A stretch of DNA of 64,000 nucleotides from Pseudaminobacter salicylatoxidans. GTDB taxonomy: Bacteria > Pseudomonadota > Alphaproteobacteria > Rhizobiales > Rhizobiaceae. The position numbers and the translations under genes are program-made. Shown one piece after another: positions 57,556 through 64,000 of the stretch. The stretch is taken from the NCBI RefSeq assembly GCF_003148475.1, contig NZ_QGGG01000018.1, positions 1-64,000 on the forward strand, read 5' to 3'. The notes beneath the pieces were generated by a model. That model was not told the DNA's origin and did no database searches. It saw nothing but the letters and a program-made list of their open reading frames with translations. The stretch's first letter is position 1; each line of letters starts with the position of its first letter.

Positions 57556-58011
57556 TCAGGCTCCCAAACGCTCACGGAGCGCGATCATGGTCAATGCGGC
57601 GCGGGCGGCAAAACCACCCTTGTCACCCTCGTGGCGGCGCGCACGAACCCATGCCTGCTCGTCGTTCTCGACGGTGAGGATGCCATTGCCGACAGCAAGC
57701 GATTCCTCGACGGCGAGATCCATCAGCGCACGGCAGGATTCATTGGCGACAATGTCGAAATGATAGGTCTCGCCGCGAATGACTGTGCCCAGCGCAACGA
57801 AGCCATCATAGTCCGTACCGCCTTCTTCCGCACCATCCAGGGCAAACGAAATCACTGCCGGGATTTCAAGCGCGCCCGGAACCGTCACCACTTCGTAAGT
57901 GGCGCCGGCCTCGTCCAGCGCCGCCTTTGCGCCTTCCAGCAATGCGTCGGCCAGATCGTCATAGAAACGGGCTTCGATGATGAGCAGATGGGGTGGTCGT
58001 GTACTGGCCAT
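57556..58011 (-). CDS. ribH: 6,7-dimethyl-8-ribityllumazine synthase
   Basis: RibH joins 3,4-dihydroxybutanone phosphate and the ribityl pyrimidine to make lumazine, the precursor of riboflavin. The 151-residue protein has [31 protein letters not shown] and [18 protein letters not shown] with the active-site His. It starts a minus-strand run ribH-nusB-MFS. It is separated from ribE by a DoxX gene on the plus strand, so it needs its own promoter in 58012-58263. Confidence 0.96.
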   Translation of the reverse strand: MASTRPPHLLIIEARFYDDLADALLEGAKAALDEAGATYEVVTVPGALEIPAVISFALDGAEEGGTDYDGFVALGTVIRGETYHFDIVANESCRALMDLAVEESLAVGNGILTVENDEQAWVRARRHEGDKGGFAARAALTMIALRERLGA

Positions 58012-58263
58012 ATTGGTCTCCGGAAAGGCGGTGACTTAGGCCGATGCGGCCAACTTCGCAAGCTCAACGTTGCCCGTTGTGCCCTGGAGGTGGATATCCA
58101 TGCTGCAGCGCCCCTCTGCTGGAATGGTTTCCGGTGCGAAGTTCGAAGCCATTGGGAATGTTTTCCAACATGGTGCGGGTCAGGAAAATTGGAAGGCGAC
58201 TGTCGGGTCGGGAGCCCGGAAAGCGTCATCACGACATGCAGCAACCAATGGGAGGAAACTCGA

Positions 58264-58659
58264 ATGGGCAGAACCGCAGCAATTCTTGTGGCAAGGCTGA
58301 TCTTCGGCGGCGTGTTCGTCATGGCCGCAGCCTTCAAGTTCGCCGGCATGGATTCGACCGCTGGCTATATCGCGTCGGCCGGCTTTCCGTTCCCGCTGCT
58401 TCTGGCATGGATCGCCGCATTCTTCGAGGTGGGGCTGGCTATCGCGCTGCTCACTGGCGCCTTCTTCTCGGAGGCCGCACTGCTCGCAGCCGCCTATGTG
58501 CTGTTCCTGGCGCTTGCCTTTCACGGCCCGTCCCGCTGGGAAGGCAATCAGGCCGAATTCGGCTTCTTCATCGACCATTTCACCTTCATTGCAGGCCTGC
58601 TGTTCGCGGCTGTTCATGGCCCCGGCGACAGGTTGGCCATCAGGAAAAGCTATTTGTGA
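58264..58659 (+). CDS. DoxX-family membrane protein
   Basis: The 131-residue protein has four predicted membrane helices with a DoxX start (LVARLIFGGVFVMAAAFKFAGM) and a conserved-looking DHFTFIAGLLFAAVHGPGD end. GGGAGG lies about 8 bp before the ATG; the open frame upstream is not coding. It lies between ribH and ribE on the opposite strand, divergent from ribH and convergent with ribE. Its function is unknown. Confidence 0.85.
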   Translation: MGRTAAILVARLIFGGVFVMAAAFKFAGMDSTAGYIASAGFPFPLLLAWIAAFFEVGLAIALLTGAFFSEAALLAAAYVLFLALAFHGPSRWEGNQAEFGFFIDHFTFIAGLLFAAVHGPGDRLAIRKSYL

Positions 58660-58688
58660 AATGGCACCGCGGCTTTCGCAGGCACCTT

Positions 58689-59303
58689 TCAAGTCGCTTC
58701 GGCTGCTTCCGAAAGTCGCGCGGCATAGCGGGCCATGGTGTCGACCTCGAGATTGACCTTATCGCCAACCTTGCGCTCCCCCCAGGTCGTGACCTGCAGC
58801 GAATGGTGGATCAAAAGCACGTCGAACCGGGTTCCATCCACCTTGTTGACCGTGAGCGACGTGCCGTCGAGCGCGACCGACCCCTTGGGCGCGATGAATT
58901 TCGCGAACTCACGCGGCGCTTCGAGGGTGAAGCGCACCGCATCGCCCTCGTCTTTACGCACCACGATCTCGGCCATGCCATCGACATGGCCCGAAACGAT
59001 GTGGCCGCCGAGTTCATCGCCCACCTTCAGAGCCCGCTCGAGGTTCAGCCGGCTGCCGGCCTTCCATGACGAGGCGGTGGTGAGGCGCAGCGCTTCCTCC
59101 CAGGCTTCCACTTCGAACCAGCGGCTGTTGGACTCGGCTTCAGGCAGCGCGACCACGGTCAGGCACACGCCGCTGCACGCGATCGATGCGCCGATGGCGA
59201 TGGTCCTTGGATCGTAGACGGTATCGATGCGCAGCCGCACACCCTCGCGCAACGGCGAAACGGAAGCAACGGAGCCGATATCGGTGACAATTCCGGTAAA
59301 CAT
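58689..59303 (-). CDS. ribE: Riboflavin synthase
   Basis: RibE converts two lumazine molecules to riboflavin and the pyrimidine. The 204-residue protein has two lumazine-binding repeats: MFTGIVTDIG with IACSGVCLTVV, and GGHIVSGHVDGMAEI with ALDGTSLTVNKV. I chose the ATG at 59301-59303 because the MFTGIV start is diagnostic, GAGAGG lies 6 bp upstream and it overlaps the ribD stop (TGATG). Confidence 0.97.
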   Translation of the reverse strand: MFTGIVTDIGSVASVSPLREGVRLRIDTVYDPRTIAIGASIACSGVCLTVVALPEAESNSRWFEVEAWEEALRLTTASSWKAGSRLNLERALKVGDELGGHIVSGHVDGMAEIVVRKDEGDAVRFTLEAPREFAKFIAPKGSVALDGTSLTVNKVDGTRFDVLLIHHSLQVTTWGERKVGDKVNLEVDTMARYAARLSEAAEAT

Positions 59304-60424
59304 CAAAAACCTCTCGTCCATTCGGCGTAAACGTCGTCGCCGAAACGTGCCTCACGCACCAGGCGGAACCCGGCCGGGATATGGTCGCGATCGACCGGAG
59401 CCGCAATGCCGTCCGCCCCGAGACGGCCCGGCCCCTGGAAGATGACGATGCGGTCGACCATGTCGTCGGCCAGCATGTTGCGCGCGGTTTCGGCGCCACC
59501 CTCCACCATGACATTCATCATGCCCTGCGCGGCAAGGTCTTCCAGCAGTTCGGGTAGCGCGATGCGCCCCTCGAACGTGTCGGTCGCCAGAAGCCTTACG
59601 CCGCGCGCGGCCAGTGCCGCCTTGCGCGCCGCATCGGCTTCCGGGCCGGCAGCCACGTAGACCGGAACGGATTCCGCCGTGCGCACCAGCCTGGTGTCGG
59701 GCGACAGTCTGGCCTGCCGGTCGAGAACGAGGCGTAGCGGCGAGCGGTCTTCGAGCCCCGGCAGCCGTACCGTCAGTTCGGGATCGTCGGCGAGCGCCGT
59801 GTTGATGCCGACCACGATCACATCGGCCTCGGCGCGCATCAGATGGACCTGCCGGCGGGAAGCCGGCCCGGTGATGGCGATCTGCCCCTCGCCCGGTCGG
59901 CCGATCATGCCGTCAGTCGAAAGCGCCAATTTCAGCGTCACTTGCGGCCGCTGCTTCACGGAGCGGGTCAGATAGCCTGCCAGTTGGTCGTTTGCTTCGT
60001 CGGCCAGAACACGCTCGACCACCTCGATGCCCGCGGCGCGCAGGATGGCATAGCCTTTCCCGGAAACGCGCGGGTCGGGGTCGCTGGCCGCGCCGACCAC
60101 GCGGGCTATGCCGGCATTGACAAGTGCATTGGCGCAGGGCGGCGTGCGGCCGTGATGGGCGCAGGGCTCCAGGGTCACATAGGCGGTGGCGCCACGCGCC
60201 TTGCCTCCGGCCTCGGCCAATGCCTCGGCCTCAGCATGCGGCCTGCCGCCAATCGCAGTCACGCCACGCCCGACGATCACCGGGCCATTGCCATCATCGC
60301 GCACGATCAGCGTGCCGACCGCGGGGTTGGTTCCGGTCAGCCCGGCATGCTTGCGCGACAGCCGCAGGGCCGCCGCCATGAAGCGGCGGTCGCTGGCCGC
60401 CTTATCCGCGTCAGCACCTGCCAT
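59303..60424 (-). CDS. ribD: Bifunctional diaminohydroxyphosphoribosylaminopyrimidine deaminase/reductase
   Basis: RibD performs two steps of riboflavin synthesis. The 373-residue protein has an N-terminal zinc deaminase domain (His63-Ala-Glu65, PCAHHGRTPPC with Cys88 and Cys97) and a C-terminal reductase domain with LKLALSTDGMIG and VMVEGGAETARNML. The ATG lies 3 bp after the nrdR stop, and ribE starts within its stop codon, so nrdR-ribD-ribE is one operon. Confidence 0.97.
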   Translation of the reverse strand: MAGADADKAASDRRFMAAALRLSRKHAGLTGTNPAVGTLIVRDDGNGPVIVGRGVTAIGGRPHAEAEALAEAGGKARGATAYVTLEPCAHHGRTPPCANALVNAGIARVVGAASDPDPRVSGKGYAILRAAGIEVVERVLADEANDQLAGYLTRSVKQRPQVTLKLALSTDGMIGRPGEGQIAITGPASRRQVHLMRAEADVIVVGINTALADDPELTVRLPGLEDRSPLRLVLDRQARLSPDTRLVRTAESVPVYVAAGPEADAARKAALAARGVRLLATDTFEGRIALPELLEDLAAQGMMNVMVEGGAETARNMLADDMVDRIVIFQGPGRLGADGIAAPVDRDHIPAGFRLVREARFGDDVYAEWTRGF

Positions 60425-60427
60425 TCG

Positions 60428-60892
60428 TCAGCTCTCTTCGTCCTCGCCCTTCAGTTCGCCGAGCACATCGTGGAAATCCTTGGCTTCGCGGAAATTGCGA
60501 TAGACGGAGGCGAAGCGGACATAGGCGACGTCATCGAGCGCCTTCAGTGCCTCCATGACCAGCCGACCGATTTCGCCGGTGGTGACTTCGGTCTCGCCGG
60601 AGCTTTCGAGCTGGCGCACGATGCCGGTGACGGCGCGGTCGATGCGCTCGGGATCGACATTGCGCTTGCGGCAAGCAATCTCCACAGAGCGCAGCAGCTT
60701 GTCGCGGCTGAACGGGACCTTGCGGCCGGACTTCTTGACCACCACCAGATCGCGCAACTGCACGCGCTCGAAAGTGGTGAAGCGGCCGCCGCAATCCGGG
60801 CAGACCCGGCGCCGACGAATCGCCGCGCCATCTTCAGCGGGGCGCGAGTCTTTGACCTGGGTGTCTTCGGATTGGCAATAAGGGCAACGCAT
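60428..60892 (-). CDS. nrdR: Transcriptional repressor NrdR
   Basis: NrdR is a zinc-ribbon/ATP-cone repressor of ribonucleotide reductase genes. The 154-residue protein has Cys3, Cys6, Cys31 and Cys34 for zinc, then the ATP-cone ([20 protein letters not shown]). It heads the nrdR-ribD-ribE run and lies downstream of glyA across a terminator. No nrd gene is present in the window. Confidence 0.97.
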   Translation of the reverse strand: MRCPYCQSEDTQVKDSRPAEDGAAIRRRRVCPDCGGRFTTFERVQLRDLVVVKKSGRKVPFSRDKLLRSVEIACRKRNVDPERIDRAVTGIVRQLESSGETEVTTGEIGRLVMEALKALDDVAYVRFASVYRNFREAKDFHDVLGELKGEDEES

Positions 60893-61101
60893 GGAAATCT
60901 GGCTCGCGATTCTTTCAAGGCTGGAAGCTAGAGCCTTTCAGCTCAGGTAGGAAGCGCCAAGGCCGAAATCCAATGCTGTTCTCCCTGTGAACGGTCAGTA
61001 TCTTGCATCGGCACTGGAAATTTCCACCAACCCTTGTGTGTCGGGGTCAATCGAGACACGCACTCCGCGTGAAGCACCTGAACAAGACAGCCGGAAAACA
61101 A

Positions 61102-61133
61102 AACGGCCGCCGTGAACTCACGCGGCGGCCGTT
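61102..61133 (-). terminator. Intrinsic terminator of glyA
   Basis: AACGGCCGCCG (61102-61112) and CGGCGGCCGTT (61123-61133) pair, with a small inner stem CGTGA/TCACG. On the minus strand the stem is followed by TTTTGTTTTCC, a good T-rich tail, 24 bp after the glyA stop. Confidence 0.85.
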
Positions 61134-61156
61134 CCGGAAACCAGATGGCGTAAAAC

Positions 61157-62470
61157 TTACCCGAGATAGGGATAAAGCGGGAAGCGATCGGTCAGCGCGA
61201 CGACCTTGTTCTTCACCGCGGCCTCGACAGCGGCGTTGCCCTCGTCGGAATTGGCCGCCTTCAGCCCGTCCAGGACTTCGGCGATCAGATTGCCGATCTC
61301 GCGGAATTCGGCCTCGCCGAAGCCGCGCGTCGTGCCGGCGGGCGTGCCGAGACGGATGCCGGAGGTGACGAACGGCTTTTCCGGATCGAAAGGAATGCCG
61401 TTCTTGTTGCAAGTGATGTTGGCGCGGCCGAGCGCGGCCTCCGCGCGCTTGCCCGTTGCGTTCTTCGGACGCAGGTCGACCAGCATCAGGTGGTTGTCGG
61501 TGCCGCCCGAAACGATGTCGAGACCGGTGCCCTTGAGGCTGTCGGCCAGCGCCTTGGCGTTGGAGACGATGCTGGCCGCATAGGTCTTGAAATCGGGCTT
61601 CAACGCCTCGCCGAAGGCCACTGCCTTGGCGGCGATGACGTGCATCAACGGGCCGCCCTGCAGGCCGGGGAACACCGCCGAGTTCATCTTCTTGGCGATT
61701 TCCTCGTCATTGGTCAGGATCATGCCGCCACGCGGACCACGCAGTGACTTGTGCGTGGTGGTGGTGACGACATGGGCGTGCGGCAGCGGCGACGGATGCT
61801 GGCCACCGGCGACGAGGCCCGCGATATGGGCCATATCGACCATCAGATAGGCGCCGATCGAATCGGCGATCTCGCGGAAACGCTTCCAGTCCCAGATGCG
61901 CGAATAGGCGGTGCCGCCGGCCAGGATCAGCTTGGGCTTGTGCTGCTGCGCCAGCTTCTCGATTTCGTCCATGTCAAGCAGATGGTCATCCTTGCGCACG
62001 CCGTAGGACACCGGCTTGAACCACTTGCCCGACATATTGACCGGCGAGCCGTGGGTCAGGTGGCCGCCCGAATTGAGATCGAGCCCCATGAATGTGTCGC
62101 CCGGCTGCAGCAGCGCCAGGAATACGGCCTGGTTCATCTGGCTGCCCGAGTTGGGCTGGACGTTGGCGAACTTGCAGTCGAACAGCTTCTTGGCGCGTTC
62201 GATGGCCAGTTCCTCGACCACGTCCACGAACTGGCAGCCGCCATAGTAGCGCTTACCCGGATAGCCCTCGGCATATTTGTTGGTCAGCACCGTTCCCTGC
62301 GCCTCGAGCACGGCGCGCGACACGATGTTTTCGGACGCGATCAGCTCGATTTCATGACGCTGGCGACCGAGTTCGTTGCGGACGGCGCCATAGATTTCGG
62401 GATCGGCATCCGCGAGCGTGGTGCCGAAGAAGGATTCGGTGGGCTGATATTCAGCCGAGTCTCTTGCCAT
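61157..62470 (-). CDS. glyA: Serine hydroxymethyltransferase
   Basis: GlyA interconverts serine and glycine with tetrahydrofolate, supplying one-carbon units. The 437-residue PLP enzyme has the aldimine Lys in [18 protein letters not shown], the [18 protein letters not shown] region and [16 protein letters not shown] near the N-terminus. Length is normal. It is a single-gene unit on the minus strand upstream of nrdR, with terminators on both sides. Rhizobia may carry more than one glyA. Confidence 0.98.
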   Translation of the reverse strand: MARDSAEYQPTESFFGTTLADADPEIYGAVRNELGRQRHEIELIASENIVSRAVLEAQGTVLTNKYAEGYPGKRYYGGCQFVDVVEELAIERAKKLFDCKFANVQPNSGSQMNQAVFLALLQPGDTFMGLDLNSGGHLTHGSPVNMSGKWFKPVSYGVRKDDHLLDMDEIEKLAQQHKPKLILAGGTAYSRIWDWKRFREIADSIGAYLMVDMAHIAGLVAGGQHPSPLPHAHVVTTTTHKSLRGPRGGMILTNDEEIAKKMNSAVFPGLQGGPLMHVIAAKAVAFGEALKPDFKTYAASIVSNAKALADSLKGTGLDIVSGGTDNHLMLVDLRPKNATGKRAEAALGRANITCNKNGIPFDPEKPFVTSGIRLGTPAGTTRGFGEAEFREIGNLIAEVLDGLKAANSDEGNAAVEAAVKNKVVALTDRFPLYPYLG

Positions 62471-62610
62471 GTCGGGTCAATCCTTACTGTGTGGGCCTGT
62501 CGTAACGGCAACGCCGTTTGCGGCGCGCATTAGCACACTTGCAAGGCAGTGGCCACGTTCGCGCCCGCGAAATTTCATGGTCCCTTTGCGCCAGACGCCC
62601 GGCGAAAAGA

Positions 62611-62638
62611 AAAGGCCGCGCCAGACGGCACGGCCTTT
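62611..62638 (-). terminator. Terminator of the L,D-transpeptidase gene
   Basis: AAAGGCCGCG (62611-62620) and CACGGCCTTT (62629-62638) pair with one mismatch. On the minus strand the stem is followed by TCTTTTCG, a short T-rich tail, 25 bp after the gene's stop. Confidence 0.75.
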
Positions 62639-62662
62639 GTCTGAACGACACCCTTCACGCCC

Positions 62663-63916
62663 TTACTGGGCCGAGGAAATCTGCAATTCCTGCGCGCCGT
62701 CCTTGCCGTAGATGTCATCACGGAACTGGACGACATGATCGCCGGTGGACCAGGCACTGACATAGGTGAAGTAGACAGGCACGGGATTGGTGACGGGGAC
62801 CGGCGTGGAAACGCCGGACTTAATCGCCTGTTCGAAATGCTGGCGGTCCCAACCGGGTGTATCGCGCAGGATCCAGGTGACGAGGTCGCGCACATTCTGC
62901 ACGCGCACGCAGCCGGAGGAATCGAAACGCATAAGCTTGCCGAACAGGCTCTGCTGAGGCGTGTCGTGCATATACACGCCATCCGGGCTCGGGAAGTTGA
63001 TCTTGACCGAGGCCATGGCGTTGATGGCGCCGGGATCCTGACGGAAACGGTACTTCGCCGCCTCCTCGGTCGACCAGTCGATGCTCATCGGATCGACCTC
63101 GCTGCCATCCGGTGCGAGCAAGCGGATATTGTTGTCCTTCAGGTAGTTCGGATTCTTGCGCATCAGCGGAATGATGTCCTTGCGGACGATCGACACCGGC
63201 GCGTTCCAATAGGGATTGACGACGATTTCGTTGATCTTGGAATTGACCAGCGGCGACTGGCGATCAACCTTCCCGACGATTGCCGTGTGGCGCAGAATCA
63301 CGCGGTCGTTTTCGACCGCCTCGACCTGGGCCGCCGGAATATTGACGTTGACATAGCGTTCGCCGAGCGTGCCGGCCTGCTTTTGCAGGCGCGTCAGGTT
63401 GGTTTCAAGCTGACCAAGCCGCACCGGCGCGCTGATATTCATTGCCGCATAGCTGTATTGGCCGAGCACACCGTCCGCCGGCAGGCCATGACGGGCCTGG
63501 AACCGCTTCACGGCCGCATCGACATAGGTGTCGAAAGCGTCGGAAATGCCGGCGCGTTGCGACAGGTCGCCCGAAACCATAAGGCGCTTGCGCAGCACCT
63601 GAACGTCCGGATCGTTGACGCCGAGCTGCAATTTCTTGGTGGCAGGAACGACCGGCCAGCCGCCCTGCGCGACGATGTTCTGATAGTCGACGATTGCCTG
63701 CTGGACATAACCCACGGTGCGCGGGCTGAAGATCGGAAGCGTCGAGGCCACCTTGCCGCCATCGCTGGCGCGGGCATCGAACGTGTCGTCCCAATTGCCA
63801 CGGCGCGAAGATTGCAGGATCTCGTCCACGACATTCTGCGCGCTTGCGCTACCGGTCATGGCGGTTACTGCAAGCATTCCGGCCGTGGTGAGAAAGGAAC
63901 GTCTGGTCGTGTTCAT
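62663..63916 (-). CDS. L,D-transpeptidase (YcbB/LdtD-like) with twin-arginine signal
   Basis: The 417-residue exported enzyme makes 3-3 peptidoglycan cross-links or attaches proteins to the wall. A peptidoglycan-binding segment (AVKRFQARHGLPADGVLG) precedes a YkuD domain with HDTPQQSLFG and the active site FDSSGCVRVQN, Cys about 336. The signal starts MNTTRRSFLTTAG, close to the Tat consensus (S/T)RRxFLK, followed by a modest hydrophobic stretch and SASAQ. I chose the ATG at 63914-63916 because AGGA lies 6 bp upstream; two in-frame ATGs (63922, 63931) precede it. The 70 bp to the window edge should hold its promoter. Confidence 0.9.
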   Translation of the reverse strand: MNTTRRSFLTTAGMLAVTAMTGSASAQNVVDEILQSSRRGNWDDTFDARASDGGKVASTLPIFSPRTVGYVQQAIVDYQNIVAQGGWPVVPATKKLQLGVNDPDVQVLRKRLMVSGDLSQRAGISDAFDTYVDAAVKRFQARHGLPADGVLGQYSYAAMNISAPVRLGQLETNLTRLQKQAGTLGERYVNVNIPAAQVEAVENDRVILRHTAIVGKVDRQSPLVNSKINEIVVNPYWNAPVSIVRKDIIPLMRKNPNYLKDNNIRLLAPDGSEVDPMSIDWSTEEAAKYRFRQDPGAINAMASVKINFPSPDGVYMHDTPQQSLFGKLMRFDSSGCVRVQNVRDLVTWILRDTPGWDRQHFEQAIKSGVSTPVPVTNPVPVYFTYVSAWSTGDHVVQFRDDIYGKDGAQELQISSAQ

Positions 63917-64000
63917 GGGCATTCCTGACATCTATCCTGCATTGCGCCGATCAGGCGAAGCTGCCGGTATATTAGGGTGGCACCGTTAACAATCAGCCAA

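Noticed and set aside
58012..58263. Looked for an FMN riboswitch upstream of ribH
   Set aside because: The conserved AGGG-type RFN helices are not present; the region only supports a plain promoter.

Overview
The window is a GC-rich stretch of chromosome from an alphaproteobacterium of the order Hyphomicrobiales (Rhizobiales). It is most likely a Phyllobacteriaceae/Mesorhizobium-type organism. The evidence is small families largely confined to this order (DUF2093, DUF4170, DUF1236, DUF2188), short palindromic intergenic elements of the rhizobial 'gcatgatcccgaaaag' type, a perfect CIRCE element before groESL, and gene neighbourhoods such as lpxK-waaA-DUF374-DUF4170 and nrdR-ribD-ribE. The genus is an inference. 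Almost everything is core or soft-core. I see no tRNA or rRNA gene, prophage, insertion sequence, integrase, CRISPR array or toxin-antitoxin pair.

Layout. 1-5.6 kb: the 5' end of a glutaryl-CoA dehydrogenase gene, an EamA exporter divergent from a MocR-type regulator, a GNAT acetyltransferase, mutL and DUF2093. 5.6-11.3 kb (minus): a lipid A/Kdo block (lpxK, waaA, DUF374 acyltransferase, DUF4170) followed by an inositol-monophosphatase-fold phosphatase and pmbA. 11.5-17.1 kb: a VOC protein and a MATE pump facing a patatin/M16/M16 operon. 17.4-25.2 kb: RNA modification and translation genes (rsmD, rluB, tadA, ileS), a lipoprotein and a MipA-like outer-membrane protein. 25.4-31.2 kb: HdeD, ribF, a HAD protein and a MarR-EmrA-EmrB efflux operon. 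31.5-36.4 kb: groESL under a CIRCE operator, DUF1236, fumC and DoxX. 36.4-43.2 kb: overlapping ppk and ppx, a zf-CHCC protein, an FAD monooxygenase, a GST and mobB. 43.3-47.2 kb: a polar amino-acid ABC transporter without its ATPase, a beta-hydroxyacid dehydrogenase and DUF2188. 47.3-52.6 kb: merR, ihfA, fabH, plsX, DUF177 and a cytochrome bc1 chaperone on minus, with bamE divergent. 52.6-60.9 kb: H+-pyrophosphatase, DUF2165, an MFS transporter, nusB, ribH, an oppositely oriented DoxX gene, ribE, ribD and nrdR. 61.1-63.9 kb: glyA and a Tat-type L,D-transpeptidase.

How the genes fit together. Envelope biogenesis is the main theme: lipid A and Kdo (lpxK, waaA), phospholipid and fatty-acid initiation (plsX, fabH), outer-membrane assembly (bamE), peptidoglycan cross-linking (L,D-transpeptidase), periplasmic proteolysis (M16 pair) and efflux (MATE, EmrAB, two MFS/DMT carriers). 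Flavin synthesis is split between ribD/ribE, ribH and ribF. Many genes are joined by ATGA, TGATG or TAATG overlaps, and several use GTG or TTG starts supported by Shine-Dalgarno (SD) position or family length.

Novelty. I found no convincing undescribed system. The better second-look items are an ATPase-less ABC operon with a possible sigma-54 promoter, a HAD protein lacking the usual second Asp, a MocR operator with both a palindrome and direct repeats, a MarR operator placed for near-leaderless autoregulation, an rRNA pseudouridine synthase with very long basic disordered tails, and a DoxX gene that splits the riboflavin cluster.
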